This document shows, in pieces, positions 33,248-43,398 of a stretch of 64,000 nucleotides of DNA. The stretch is from Tetramitus jugosus (lineage: Eukaryota > Heterolobosea > Eutetramitea > Acrasida > Vahlkampfiidae). The notes under the pieces were generated by a model. It searched no databases. It worked only from the letters and a program-made list of their open reading frames with translations, and was not told where the DNA came from. The first letter of the stretch is position 1. Each line of letters starts with the position of its first letter. The DNA lies in assembly GCA_937625935.1 (NCBI GenBank), contig OW569354.1, positions 310,001-374,000 of the forward strand, given 5' to 3'. The position numbers and the translations under genes are program-made.

Positions 33248-34180
33248 TTATTGCTCATGCAACCAGTCCTCTCTGTATGAGTGCAAGACAGGAGTGATTG
33301 CCTTCGTGTTTGGCCATTCCAAGCCTAAATGGTGTTGATGAACCTTGTATATGCCCAACACTTGATCATCATCTGGGTGCAATATGTGCCAGACTAGCCC
33401 TTCGATCTGCGCATAAGGATTCTCTAGGGCCTTGAACCAATCAAGCAGCTTATTGACACCAACAGTGCTCAAGTCATTGGCATCGGTCATAAATTTGCTT
33501 ACTTCTGTCTGTGGCAACTCAATTGATCCATGCCCAATCAGAAAATGTTGATTCACATCGGCTGGGAATTGGTAGAGATTACCATTAATCTTCGGACCTA
33601 CGAGCTCAAATGTCTTATTCTGTATTTCGGATGCATTGATATCGATATGAACAACCTTTAGTTGCGCGTGGTTGTCCGGAGACAATTGCAACACTTTTAA
33701 CTCCTTCCCATCGACAACACTGGATGCGTGCCAAACATCGGCCCGATCCGTAGAAGAAACAGGAACCCAACCGACAATGTGCTGTGAATTGTGATAATCG
33801 CTGTGTATCACGTGTGCATTTGCATCAGCAGCCACCCAACCTTCAGGTGTATCCTTGAAATGCTTCTTGACATGAAACTTGAGCTCTACATTGTCTTTGC
33901 CCTTGTTGCGAATCAACCGTTGTAATTTTCTGTTTTCTTCTTGTCCTGCACGGTTCAATTTCTTATCAAAGCGCTTCCAGAGTTGACCATTACGAACCAA
34001 ACAACAAGTGCCATCCATTTTGACCGTAGTTTTCACAATTGGCTTCACAGTGTTGCTGCTGTTGAACAAGGCAGCAATTTCCTTTCGAAGTGTGCCTGTT
34101 GCCAAATTTTCCTTGGTCTGTTCATTGAATTGCGTTTCGAATAGGCATGCAATCTTGTCTTGTACTTGACCTGCGATCAT
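33248..34180 (-). CDS. RLIG1: RLIG1 (C12orf29)-type RNA ligase
   Basis: 310 aa, single exon, ATG at 34178-34180 (human protein 325 aa). The nucleotidyl-Lys motif is V-K-M-D-G-T-C-C (Lys54), matching the K-V-D-G-T-C-C of human RLIG1. Downstream blocks also match in order: GWVPV, W-H-A-S-S-V-V, E-L-V-G-P-K-I-N-G-N, H-G-S-I-E-L, I-E-G-L-V-W-H, and Y-K-V-H-Q-H-H-L-G-L-x-W-P. The family seals RNA 5'-phosphate/3'-hydroxyl ends using ATP and has been linked to stress. All motifs look intact. Confidence 0.88.
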   Translation of the reverse strand: MIAGQVQDKIACLFETQFNEQTKENLATGTLRKEIAALFNSSNTVKPIVKTTVKMDGTCCLVRNGQLWKRFDKKLNRAGQEENRKLQRLIRNKGKDNVELKFHVKKHFKDTPEGWVAADANAHVIHSDYHNSQHIVGWVPVSSTDRADVWHASSVVDGKELKVLQLSPDNHAQLKVVHIDINASEIQNKTFELVGPKINGNLYQFPADVNQHFLIGHGSIELPQTEVSKFMTDANDLSTVGVNKLLDWFKALENPYAQIEGLVWHILHPDDDQVLGIYKVHQHHLGLEWPNTKAITPVLHSYREDWLHEQ

Positions 34181-34417
34181 GATATCGTTGGTGTTTGTGG
34201 TTGCTTGTTTCGATGGTTTTTCTGTTCGTTGTGTTTTGTGGTTTGTGGTTGTTGTTCTGCTCTCAAAGGAGCAAAGAAATCCTTTTCAAGCAATTGTGCC
34301 AATCGACAGCTCAGCTTTTCAGAGTTCGTGTTGGATGCAAACTCAAACTCGCATCAAATTGAACCACAACAATAAAAACAAGTTCTTTTTGTTGTGTCGG
34401 TGCTGGTTGGCAAAAAT

Positions 34418-34750
34418 ATGAGCAATCAAAATTCGAATGTTGCTACGATACAGCACCTGTATGAAGCAGAGAAGAGAGAGAGAATACGGTTGGAGAATCT
34501 CGTGTTGGAGTACAAGCAAGAAGTTGAGACGTTAAAGTCACTGCTTTTACAACAGGCACAACAACAACAACAACAGGATAGTAGCTCAGAGGTCTCCTCC
34601 ACTCAGAGAACGACAACAGATTCTTCTGCTCACCAGATCAAAGAAGAACAAACACCTACCTTTGTTGCTCCACCATTCAAGATGGCTCCCACCAGTATCC
34701 GACCACCAAACACCATTTCTTCTCCGTCAGCGGATAATTCATCGGAATGA
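34418..34750 (+). CDS. Small coiled-coil protein
   Basis: 110 aa, ATG at 34418. An N-terminal amphipathic helix of about 40 residues ([20 protein letters not shown]) is followed by a Gln run and a Ser/Thr/Pro-rich tail. No family recognised. It lies 237 bp from the divergent RLIG1 start and only 91 bp upstream of NAA10 in the same direction, so transcripts may be closely spaced. Confidence 0.55.
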   Translation: MSNQNSNVATIQHLYEAEKRERIRLENLVLEYKQEVETLKSLLLQQAQQQQQQDSSSEVSSTQRTTTDSSAHQIKEEQTPTFVAPPFKMAPTSIRPPNTISSPSADNSSE

Positions 34751-34841
34751 AAATCTTGTAAAAATTTTGCCGCCAATCTTTGTGAAAAAAAGCAAAACTA
34801 ATCATCTTGTTCTTCAACCAAGCGCCAACAACAACAACAAA

Positions 34842-35627
34842 ATGAACATTCGCAGAGCAACAGTGGAAGATCTATTCGACATGCAGGATTGCAACTTGAG
34901 TTGCCTACCTGAAAATTATCAAATGAAATATTACATGTATCACATATTGAGTTGGCCACAGCTGTTGCATGTGACACAAGATCGTCCGAATCACTCTGTA
35001 GGTTACGTATTGGCCAAAATGGAAGACGACGCCCAAGCAGAGGATAAAACTCCGCATGGTCACATTACGAGCTTGGCCGTTTTGAGAAGTCATAGAAAAC
35101 TCCGATTGGCCAATCATTTGATGAAGCAGGCGCAGAGAGAGATGGAGAACACAAACAATGCTTCCTATGTTTCATTGCACGTCAGAAAGAGCAACAACAA
35201 TGCAAAGCATCTCTATCAGAGAACACTTGGATTCCAGATTCATAAACTCGAAGAAAAGTACTATGCAGATGATGAGGATGCACTCGATATGCGAAAGTAT
35301 TTGAAGGAGAGCGCTGCTATGGAGGCAGATAAGCAACAGAGTGCCACCACTGCTACTACTACTACTACTACTGCCGACAAGAAGACAAAGAGAAAGGCGC
35401 CACAAAAGAAACAGGTCAACGAGGGATCTAGATTGATGTTGTCTGCTTCATCAGAGGGTGCACCAGTCGGAGAGAATTTGCCCGATGTTCATGCTCTGTG
35501 TAAGGCTCTGGGACTGATTGATGAGAAGGAGGAGCAAGCGCGGTTGGCACAGAAGGCTGCTGTTGCTCATCAGAAGCCTCTCTCATCAGGTGCATCTAAG
35601 AAGAAGACGCAAGGAAAGAAAAAGTAA
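34842..35627 (+). CDS. NAA10: N-alpha-acetyltransferase NatA catalytic subunit NAA10 (ARD1)
   Basis: 261 aa from ATG 34842. It opens [31 protein letters not shown] in NAA10 style, followed by Y-V-L-A-K-M-E and H-G-H-I-T-S-L-A-V. The acetyl-CoA loop, normally R/QxxGxA, reads R-K-L-R-L-A: the conserved Gly is Arg88 (codon CGA at 35103-35105; GGA would give Gly). Next comes [16 protein letters not shown]. The C-terminal extension has an (ACT)n-coded Thr run and Lys-rich patches. Identity is clear. Whether the loop change reduces activity is open. Confidence 0.9.
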   Translation: MNIRRATVEDLFDMQDCNLSCLPENYQMKYYMYHILSWPQLLHVTQDRPNHSVGYVLAKMEDDAQAEDKTPHGHITSLAVLRSHRKLRLANHLMKQAQREMENTNNASYVSLHVRKSNNNAKHLYQRTLGFQIHKLEEKYYADDEDALDMRKYLKESAAMEADKQQSATTATTTTTTADKKTKRKAPQKKQVNEGSRLMLSASSEGAPVGENLPDVHALCKALGLIDEKEEQARLAQKAAVAHQKPLSSGASKKKTQGKKK

Positions 35628-35931
35628 AACCTTTATATTACATATTATGATGTTATTGTTGATTTGTTTAGTACCTAGATTTTTTAGAATAGTTTGCTCA
35701 AACATCACATATGACATATCAGCTTAAAATAGGTCGTCTTGTCATTCTTTGACTATTGTGCCATCTTATTGCGAGTAATCTGCAAATTAGCAAAATCCTC
35801 TCGAATCCACTTGCAACCGTGTGGATGCCTACCAAATAAGAAGCCATGAGCTGGTTACAAAATTCATGACTACTAACTTCTACACAGAAAAATTTCAATT
35901 TCGACTCAGGCAGGTAGCTGGACCAGAGTCC
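35628..35931. other. Convergent 3' region, NAA10 / coiled-coil gene
   Basis: 304 bp, AT-rich. No gene or RNA recognised. Confidence 0.5.
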
Positions 35932-38900
35932 TTACGATGGAGGTGGTCTCGTGTAGAAGAGCTTCTCTGGTTGAGGTTGAGGCTTGGGAGGAGGAGTAGT
36001 TTTGGGCGAAGGTTGTTGCGGCATGTTTTGCACAAGTGGTCGTTGTTGCTGTAGCTGAAAGTTGTTCCTCTTGGCTTCCATCACACCCGCTCGAATGGCG
36101 TCTAGTGCTACTTTAAATTGCTGAACCTCTCTAGTTTTTTCTTGCAAAGATACGTCATACTGTTGCTTTGCTAAATTGATCTCCACCTCGTGTTTATACT
36201 GTTGCTCGTTCAAATGTCGAACAAACTCCATTTCTTTCAATCGAAACTTACTCTCAACATCTTCAATACGGTTCAACAAGAATCTGAGTTGACGAATCCT
36301 TCTAGCTCGATCTACGTCTTCCTCTTCTTGTTCACCAATTTCCTCTTCGATTTTAAGAGCATCTTTCATAATTTGTGTTGATACTTTCTGTTCCAAAACT
36401 TGATCCTTCAATTTCTCTTGCAGCAGCTCTATCTGAGTAGTTAACCTCATGATTTCTTTCTGAAGATCCAAGACCAACTGTCCCTCAACTCTGTCCGGAG
36501 ACCTTGAGGGAAAAGAATTCACCTTGTCATTTAAAGTCTCCAAAGATATGTTCTTTTGTTTGATTTCTGTTTCAAGCAATTCAATCTTCCTTGAAAGAGA
36601 GTCAATAGTTGAGTTCTTATGCTGTACCTCTTTTTCCGTGTTTTCCATTTTCTTCGTAAGAGAGTCTATGATTTGTTTTGTTTCCTCAGAAGAAGGAGAG
36701 GATTTAATTGACGACTCTGTTCGTTTCAGTTGACTCTGCAATGACCGAATCTTTGCTTCAAGTTCGGATGATTTTTTGTGATGCATCGATCTTGCTTCAT
36801 CTAATTGAGTTTGTAATTCTTTGATTCTAGCAGCAGGTTTGGGCTGATTGTGATACTTACTTCGTAACAATTCAATGTCATCCTCCAGAGCTTGGATCTT
36901 TGTTTCATACTGAATCTTCATTCTCTTTCGTCGGTCAATGTCATCACTTAGAGCATCTTCTGCCTCTGAAAGCTTGCTCGACATTGCTTTCAATTGTTTT
37001 GTTAACAGAAGTATTTTCTCATTCTCCTCGGGTGAAGGTTTCGCAGCTCGAATTAGTTCGGGAAGGGAGTTGAAATCGTGGTTCTTATTCTTTATGTTCT
37101 CAACCATCTGCTCTAGTTCCTTAATTCTTTTAACATCCGCGGGACTTCGGGCTCCTTTCTTTTTTTCCTCTTTTCTTTGCTTCTTTTCCTCTTCCAGACT
37201 TTCCATCTGTTCTCGCAGAGTTTGGATCGTTTTTCGTTGCTCGAGGATGATATCTTCGTCCTTATCAACGATCTGTTGATTCTGCACAAACCACATTACC
37301 TTTTCCTCCAATTCTCTTACCTGATGAATATGATTGCGTTCCATCTCCCTTAACTGATCTTCGAGCATTCGCAACATTTTATTCTCTTCTCTATTTCGTT
37401 CATTCGTAGCAATTGATAACTTTTTCTCCAAATCTTGGCGAAGTTTCTTTTCGACTTGAACATCATTTTTCAGCTCTATCTCCCTTTCCTGTGCCAACTG
37501 TTGCTGATTTTGTAGTTTAATCTCCAATTCTGTGATGTGGTGCCTCATCTGATTCTCTTCTCGGTTCGAGTTTGATGAGATTTGCGATCCAGAATTGATT
37601 AGATGTCTCTTTGAGTTCGAGCTAGTTTGTCTTAATTCTTTGAGTTCTTTCTCGTTTTCTCTGAGCTGATTAACTAATCTCTTGTTGTCCTCTTGGGTAG
37701 CAAGAAGAATCTTTTCCTGGTCATCAAAATCTTTCTTGAGACAATCAATATCTTTTTCATCAACAATACCCGACTTTAACTTCTCCTTGACATCTGTTGC
37801 TCGAACATTCCGAAGTTTATCTGCAAGGTGGGTATTCTCTTCAGATAAATCGTGGACCCGAGATAGTAGAGACTCTCTTTCATCCTGAAATAGTATTAAC
37901 TGCTTACGAGCTTCTGTTTCTCTTTGAAGAGCGTCATTCATCCTCTCCTCAAATTCTTTTCTTTCTTGCTTAAATATCTCGACACGATTTTCGTACTCCC
38001 GTTTCATCTCGGATATTAAGGTTGAAGACTTGGCCTCAATTTCATTTCGATCCATCTTTTGGTTTTGAATCATTTGAATCTGTTCCAAATATCGCTGATT
38101 ATCCTCGTGGTGCAAATTAATTTCCTTTTCTAGTTGTCTTTGGGTATCTTCAAGTTCCTTAGAAACTCTTCCAAATTCCTCTGTTAAATCTGACAATTGT
38201 TCTTTAAGTTGTTGATTGGCTTGTTTGAAATGTTCGGACTCGATTGTCAATCTTTCTATTTCTTCTCTTCTAGCTGTAGCTCCCATCTCAAGATTGACCA
38301 CTTGAGTCGAGAGTGACACGTTTTGAGTAGTCATCTTATTCCAATGCTCTCTATCAACAATTTTCTTATCTCGTGACTGAGCGAATTCTTCGAGATCCTT
38401 CTCAGTTAAATCATCTATGATAGCTTTAGGTCTCACTTTTCCGATTGTTTTTGTTAAATTTTCATCAAATTGACTACTAGTACTCCCTGAATACTCTTCA
38501 AAATCTTCAAAATCTGCATCGTCCATGGAGTCAGTTTTGTTGTTCTCCAAATTATCAAAGAATTTTCTCTTGTCATTCTCCTCTTCGTCTTCATGATAGA
38601 GAAGAGAACTAAGTCTCGATTCAGTCATCTCTGGTGGATATTCGGAGGGATTACGATCGTTATAGAGCTCATTATCTTCATTTTTGTGGATCATTTTCTG
38701 TCTCATTGTCAGTGTCGGATCAGAGTCGCTAAGCCTCATACTGAAATGCCCAGTATCACTAAATGGGTGAAGCATGACACCTACATCTGTTTCTTGAATA
38801 GATTCTTGCAATGCATCTTTCTGCAGAGATTTAGAGCGCAAAGCAGCTCTCTCCTTTAAATTCTTCACGAACCTGTTTCCTTGTACAGCCACTGAAATAG

Positions 38901-39078
38901 CATTCCTAGAGTTGAGGCGAGAATGGGCATTGGTGGTGCTTGGCACTTCTCTGTGAGGAGCATTGCTATTGATGGACACTGAGTCATCTGAGTCAGACTC
39001 GGCCATAAACTCCTCGAACCCCTCGTCATCCAGATCAAAATCATCACTGTCGTCATTTGCTTTTTTGAATGTTCTCAT
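35932..39078 (-). CDS. Large coiled-coil protein
   Basis: 1048 aa, single exon, ATG at 39076-39078 (only a TTG lies further upstream). An acidic N-terminus (FDLDDEGFEEFMAESDSDDS) and several further acidic patches precede coiled coil from about residue 240 to 1000, with few breaks. The C-terminus is Pro-rich (PPPKPQPQP). A near-C-terminal block, R-I-R-Q-L-R-F-L-L-N-R-I-E-D-V-E-S-K-F, is less repetitive and may be the diagnostic part. Centrosome or basal-body proteins such as CEP162 are candidates, but I cannot confirm a family. Confidence 0.65.
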   Translation of the reverse strand: MRTFKKANDDSDDFDLDDEGFEEFMAESDSDDSVSINSNAPHREVPSTTNAHSRLNSRNAISVAVQGNRFVKNLKERAALRSKSLQKDALQESIQETDVGVMLHPFSDTGHFSMRLSDSDPTLTMRQKMIHKNEDNELYNDRNPSEYPPEMTESRLSSLLYHEDEEENDKRKFFDNLENNKTDSMDDADFEDFEEYSGSTSSQFDENLTKTIGKVRPKAIIDDLTEKDLEEFAQSRDKKIVDREHWNKMTTQNVSLSTQVVNLEMGATARREEIERLTIESEHFKQANQQLKEQLSDLTEEFGRVSKELEDTQRQLEKEINLHHEDNQRYLEQIQMIQNQKMDRNEIEAKSSTLISEMKREYENRVEIFKQERKEFEERMNDALQRETEARKQLILFQDERESLLSRVHDLSEENTHLADKLRNVRATDVKEKLKSGIVDEKDIDCLKKDFDDQEKILLATQEDNKRLVNQLRENEKELKELRQTSSNSKRHLINSGSQISSNSNREENQMRHHITELEIKLQNQQQLAQEREIELKNDVQVEKKLRQDLEKKLSIATNERNREENKMLRMLEDQLREMERNHIHQVRELEEKVMWFVQNQQIVDKDEDIILEQRKTIQTLREQMESLEEEKKQRKEEKKKGARSPADVKRIKELEQMVENIKNKNHDFNSLPELIRAAKPSPEENEKILLLTKQLKAMSSKLSEAEDALSDDIDRRKRMKIQYETKIQALEDDIELLRSKYHNQPKPAARIKELQTQLDEARSMHHKKSSELEAKIRSLQSQLKRTESSIKSSPSSEETKQIIDSLTKKMENTEKEVQHKNSTIDSLSRKIELLETEIKQKNISLETLNDKVNSFPSRSPDRVEGQLVLDLQKEIMRLTTQIELLQEKLKDQVLEQKVSTQIMKDALKIEEEIGEQEEEDVDRARRIRQLRFLLNRIEDVESKFRLKEMEFVRHLNEQQYKHEVEINLAKQQYDVSLQEKTREVQQFKVALDAIRAGVMEAKRNNFQLQQQRPLVQNMPQQPSPKTTPPPKPQPQPEKLFYTRPPPS

Positions 39079-39244
39079 AGAGCCGAATCGTAGCAAATTA
39101 ACTTTTTGTCATATGAGCCCAAATTCAGAGAAGAGACAGTTCGTTTTGCTCTATTTTTCCGTAATAAAAGCGGGTGAAATTATCGGGCAAAATTTTTTGT
39201 GTGGAAAGAAAAACAACAAGAATTCTTCCTTTTGATAGATAAAA

Positions 39245-39677
39245 ATGTTCAAAACAACAAGGACGCTGATGAGCGGTTTGGTCTGGAAACAAAACGCTTG
39301 GGGAGCAACTAGAAAGCGTAATGCCAAAGATTTGAGGAAGAGAATTGAGTCTGTTGAGGTATGATAATAATTTGAGCATTTGCTTGACAAAGATGTGCAA
39401 GCTAGGTGTGTGATTTTCACATTATCAAATGCTGCTTGATGCAATCTTGTTTGATCGCAAGCTTTCGTTTCGTTTCGTTTCATGCATTTGCTAACATTTT
39501 TTTTTGTGTTTGTTTTGTCGAAACCACATCACATAGGCTTCATTAAAAATTCCATATACCCAAATGCAATCAAGCACTTCATCCGCTCCAAAGCAAACTG
39601 TTTCAATTGATCAAGTGGCTTTGGACTTTAAGAATATCCTTAATGTTGCAAACAAGTCTGCTACATCCAAAATGTAA
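39245..39677 (+). CDS. Small basic protein, possible mitochondrial ribosomal protein mL60 (MRPL31-like)
   Basis: 84 aa from exons 39245-39358 and 39537-39677, joined by a 178-nt phase-0 intron (GTATGA...CATAG). The N-terminus is basic and Ser/Thr-rich like a mitochondrial presequence. The segment S-G-L-V-W-K-x-x-x-W...T-R-K-R...L-R-K-R-I-E-S-V-E resembles the G-L-L-W-K-x-P-W...K-x-R-x-R-L-R-x-V-D core of fungal mL60. The fungal protein is somewhat longer. The similarity is short, so the name is tentative; the spliced gene itself is well supported. Confidence 0.45.
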
Positions 39678-39849
39678 TGCATCGAATGAACGTGGAACAA
39701 CCAACAACAAATAAAAACTCTCTGATTTATTAAACATCTAACCACTAAAATTTTAATCACTAGGTTGTTTCAGGGTAATTGACTTTGAGTATCTTTTGGC
39801 GCCAAAAAGCTTCTACGATAAAGTTGGATTCCAAACAAGAAACGGAACA

Positions 39850-42800
39850 ATGGATGATTTGAGTTATGGTGAAGAGGAACGAACAGTCGAGGAGATTCAT
39901 ATCTCAGTGAGAAGAGCTGTGGAGGATGACAAGCTCGCTATCAGGGCTCTAATTAGTGATGAGTCATTTCTTTTGAGCAAAAGTTTTGGTGAATTCAATG
40001 TGGATTCCTTAATTGAAGATACTCTACTAAGTGTCGTAGCTTTGGATGAAGAGAACAACGCCGTGGGTTTTGTAGCGTTTGATTGTTCTCCCTCTAGGAG
40101 TTCATCTGTCTCGTCGGAGGACAACAAGTTTGAACAGTTCTTACAGTTCAACAACATCAATGCAAAGAACAGTATCTGGATGACATTTTTCAAAGCAGAG
40201 TCAATTGTTAATGACCTGGTTCGCGATCAAGTATTTCAAACCCTGTTTTCTACCTATCCTCAGATCGATTACATCCTGTACAAGCCAATCCGAGGAGGGT
40301 CGATCAATGTTTTCCCTCTATTCGACAGTGATCACACAGAGAAGTGCTTCTTGAAGAAGGAAAGCAATGGACAAGTTATCTTTTATTGTGAAAGAGAATT
40401 ATATAGCCCAAAATTGAAGATTAGATTGGGTAAAGTGGAGGATAACGACGACTTAGGTCCGCTATTTGAGAGTTCGACAAATTTAACGTCTGTCGAGACA
40501 GAAGGAGAATTCTTTATTGCTGATTTACTTCACAACCAAAATGATAGAAACAAAGTATTAGTGGCAATGGTGAGTAGTCTTGAAGATGTTAACATAACAT
40601 GAGCTAGAGATTGACTTGTTTCGTTGTGTAGATGGATGAAAAAATTGTTGGACTAATGGCGCTGAGCAGAGCAGATTATGATATTCACGAGTTGATGACT
40701 GGATTTAATATAGGAGATTATGACGATTTCTTTTCCGAGGTTAGTGGAGAGGATTATGAAGTTAATAGCTTTGAAATATCAATATACTTCATAAAGCCCG
40801 AGTTTGAAGATAGGAGTATTGACTTTGTGAGAACAGCATTTGAAATCTTCCCTAAGATTCCCTACTGTTCCCTACGTCTTTCATTTTCAAACCAAAACCA
40901 TCCTATTCTCGAGCAGTTCATAAGCATCGATCCAACGGATGAATGTCGAAGGTATGTATTACATTCTTGAATATCCAATCAGAAGGCATCCTTAAATTTT
41001 TTGTTAGCTCTGAATCGTTGTATGTATTACCCAAAGCTGCTTTTGTGAGTCGACCATTTGTTGTTGAGGCTACTCAAGCAACAGAGTTGGAGAATATTTT
41101 GACAACCATGAGAGAGAATGAATTTTCGCAACAGTTTATATCATCGGTGATGTTGAGTTACACACCAAATCAAAGTATAACAACAATGTTGATGTTCGAT
41201 TTTAACTCAAAAGAAGAACAGGAAATTATCGGTATTTGCGTTTTGGATCATAAGGTCTCTGAACTATTGCTGAGACGGCACTATGAGATTGACAATTTCA
41301 TCCAGTATCAATCTTACATGTCAAAAGAAAAGCAACGAGCTATGATACAACATATGTATATTGATCCAAAACACTACAAGCAAGTAAATACGTTTATGCG
41401 AGAGCTTATGAGAAGGTTGGGCAAATCTATTTTGTATTATGGTATTAAGCCAGAGGAAACACCTGATATGGTGCTCAACAAGGAGTTAATACGATTGAAA
41501 GCAAGAAGACAGATTGATGCTGTGTGGGAGCAATATGGGGATCCGCTCGAAGACGAGAATCCCAATTCACGACCTTCTTCAAGAATAGGAAATATTATTA
41601 ACGAATATGAGTCTGCATATTTTATCAATAGAAGATACTTAAGTGAACCTAAGACCGAAATTCAATCTAGAATTGTTGTCATTGGTGCTTCACGGACGGG
41701 CTTAAGCTTTGTTCGAAGTTTAACGATGGTATGTCCAACAGGTCAGTCTGGTGTGATGCGACTTCAAATTTTCAAGAGCTAACTGTTTGTGTAGTATCAT
41801 AATCTCTTTTTTAATAACATAACTCTCATTGCTCCTGATGATTTTGATCAACTTCCGAGCTTCCTGTCGAACACGATCAAATCAGAGTTCGAGGATCACG
41901 ATCTCTGGAACTTAACTCGGATGCCAAATGTAAGATATATTCAAGATAGATTAGAGGACATTGATAGACAGGGAAAGAGGGCAATATGCTCTGCAGAAGT
42001 CGTAGTTCCTTTCGATATCTTATTGTTGGCCACGAGTCGGCAGTATAAAATTGACAAGGAGTTCACCGAGAAGGAATCCTTCCCTGAGAATGGAATAATC
42101 AATTTAAATGATAATGATTCATCGATTGAACTTCTCAGGGAATATATAGAAGAGTTTGTGGATGACTCTTCTTGTATCATGGTGTATGGTTCTTCTCTAG
42201 AAGCTTTTGGTACGGTATACGCGATAATCCATGAATTAAATGTTCATCCATCCAGGGTGTTAATGATATTCCCGGATGGCAATGAAGCAACATTTACAGA
42301 TTTAACAATAATATCAATGATAGAATTGTTACTTCAATCGACTGGAATTCAATTCTATTCTCATTATATTCTCCAAGATTTTGTCAAAGATGAATTTGGA
42401 AACTTACAACGCGTTTACCTGATGCCAACAGAGAATGATAACCGAAAGAAACTGTTAGAAGTTCCATGTTCTCTGTTCATCAATGCCTGTATGAGAGATA
42501 TTGATGATGACATGTTGGCGACTATTAATCGAGAATCTTTGGTATTTGATGGAAGATTGATCGTAGATCCCAATTTTCAAACTACTGATCCGGCGATCTA
42601 TGCTGCAGGCCCAATAACTAAATTTTCTCGAAGATTTGGAACCTCTTTGCCTGTTGAGAATTATAACTCGACAGAGATAGGATCGCTCACAGCTGTTGCA
42701 CTGCTAAAGAATATGGGTATTACTCAGCCGATTGAACAAAAATCCTCAAAAATCCAGCTTCCTCAATTTAGGAAGAAGTTGTCTGTCAGGTGTCCTCTGC

Positions 42801-43378
42801 CAACTGGACAATATTTCTTCAAGCTTAATACTACTGAATTTGTACCGGCCGAATGTCAACAGTTCTTCACTAATACTTTCGGAAAAACCAATTCAGAAAA
42901 AGGCCAGCACTATGTTTCATTGTACATCCATAGGTTGACTGGCAGGTTAGATTGTCTTTGTTACTATGGAGATGAAACTATCGAACAAGATAATTACAGT
43001 AGTCTTGTTGGATTGCCCGCTACCTACTTTAACAATCTTGTTGACAGACATCGAGATGGACTAATTTCGGATTTTATCGAATACTTACGAGAGAATTGGA
43101 TTTATGCTCTGTACTGCGATAGGTTCGAGCAGTTCAGAGAAAAATTGAACAAACAACTTTCTGCCAGCAAAGAAATAGAGAACATTGCGAAATTGATGAT
43201 TAGAGGTGCTTACAGAAGTGGAGTGGATCTTGTGGATGCGAATCACTTACAAAACCTCCCAAGCATAGTTTCAACGGAGACAAAGAGATATGTAGAGGGA
43301 GAACTCATGCAATTCTTGGAGAAACATCAAACGTTGCTCAACAATATTCCACTAATTTACTTTTTACCTGAAACATAA
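39850..43378 (+). CDS. CFAP61: Cilia- and flagella-associated protein 61 (CFAP61)
   Basis: Axonemal protein of the calmodulin- and spoke-associated complex, needed for motility. 1114 aa from four exons (39850-40569, 40632-40951, 41008-41728, 41795-43378) with introns of 62, 56 and 66 nt (donors GTGAGT, GTATGT, GTATGT; all end TAG). The N-terminal half has GNAT-like segments (RRAVEDDKLAIRALI; MYIDPKHYKQVNTFMRELMRRLG). After S-E-S-L-Y-V-L-P-K comes a Rossmann-type region starting I-V-V-I-G-A-S-R-T-G-L-S-F, with N-N-I-T-L-I-A-P and a later A-A-G-P, the FAD/NAD-binding-like C-terminus of CFAP61. An upstream exon cannot be excluded, as the frame is open to 39757. Confidence 0.85.
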
Positions 43379-43398
43379 AACAAAACTTTCTGCACAAG

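Noticed and set aside
34662-34841. 60-codon upstream extension of NAA10
   Set aside because: No ATG. It overlaps the preceding small gene, and the NAA10 N-terminus M-N-I-R-R-A is conserved at 34842.
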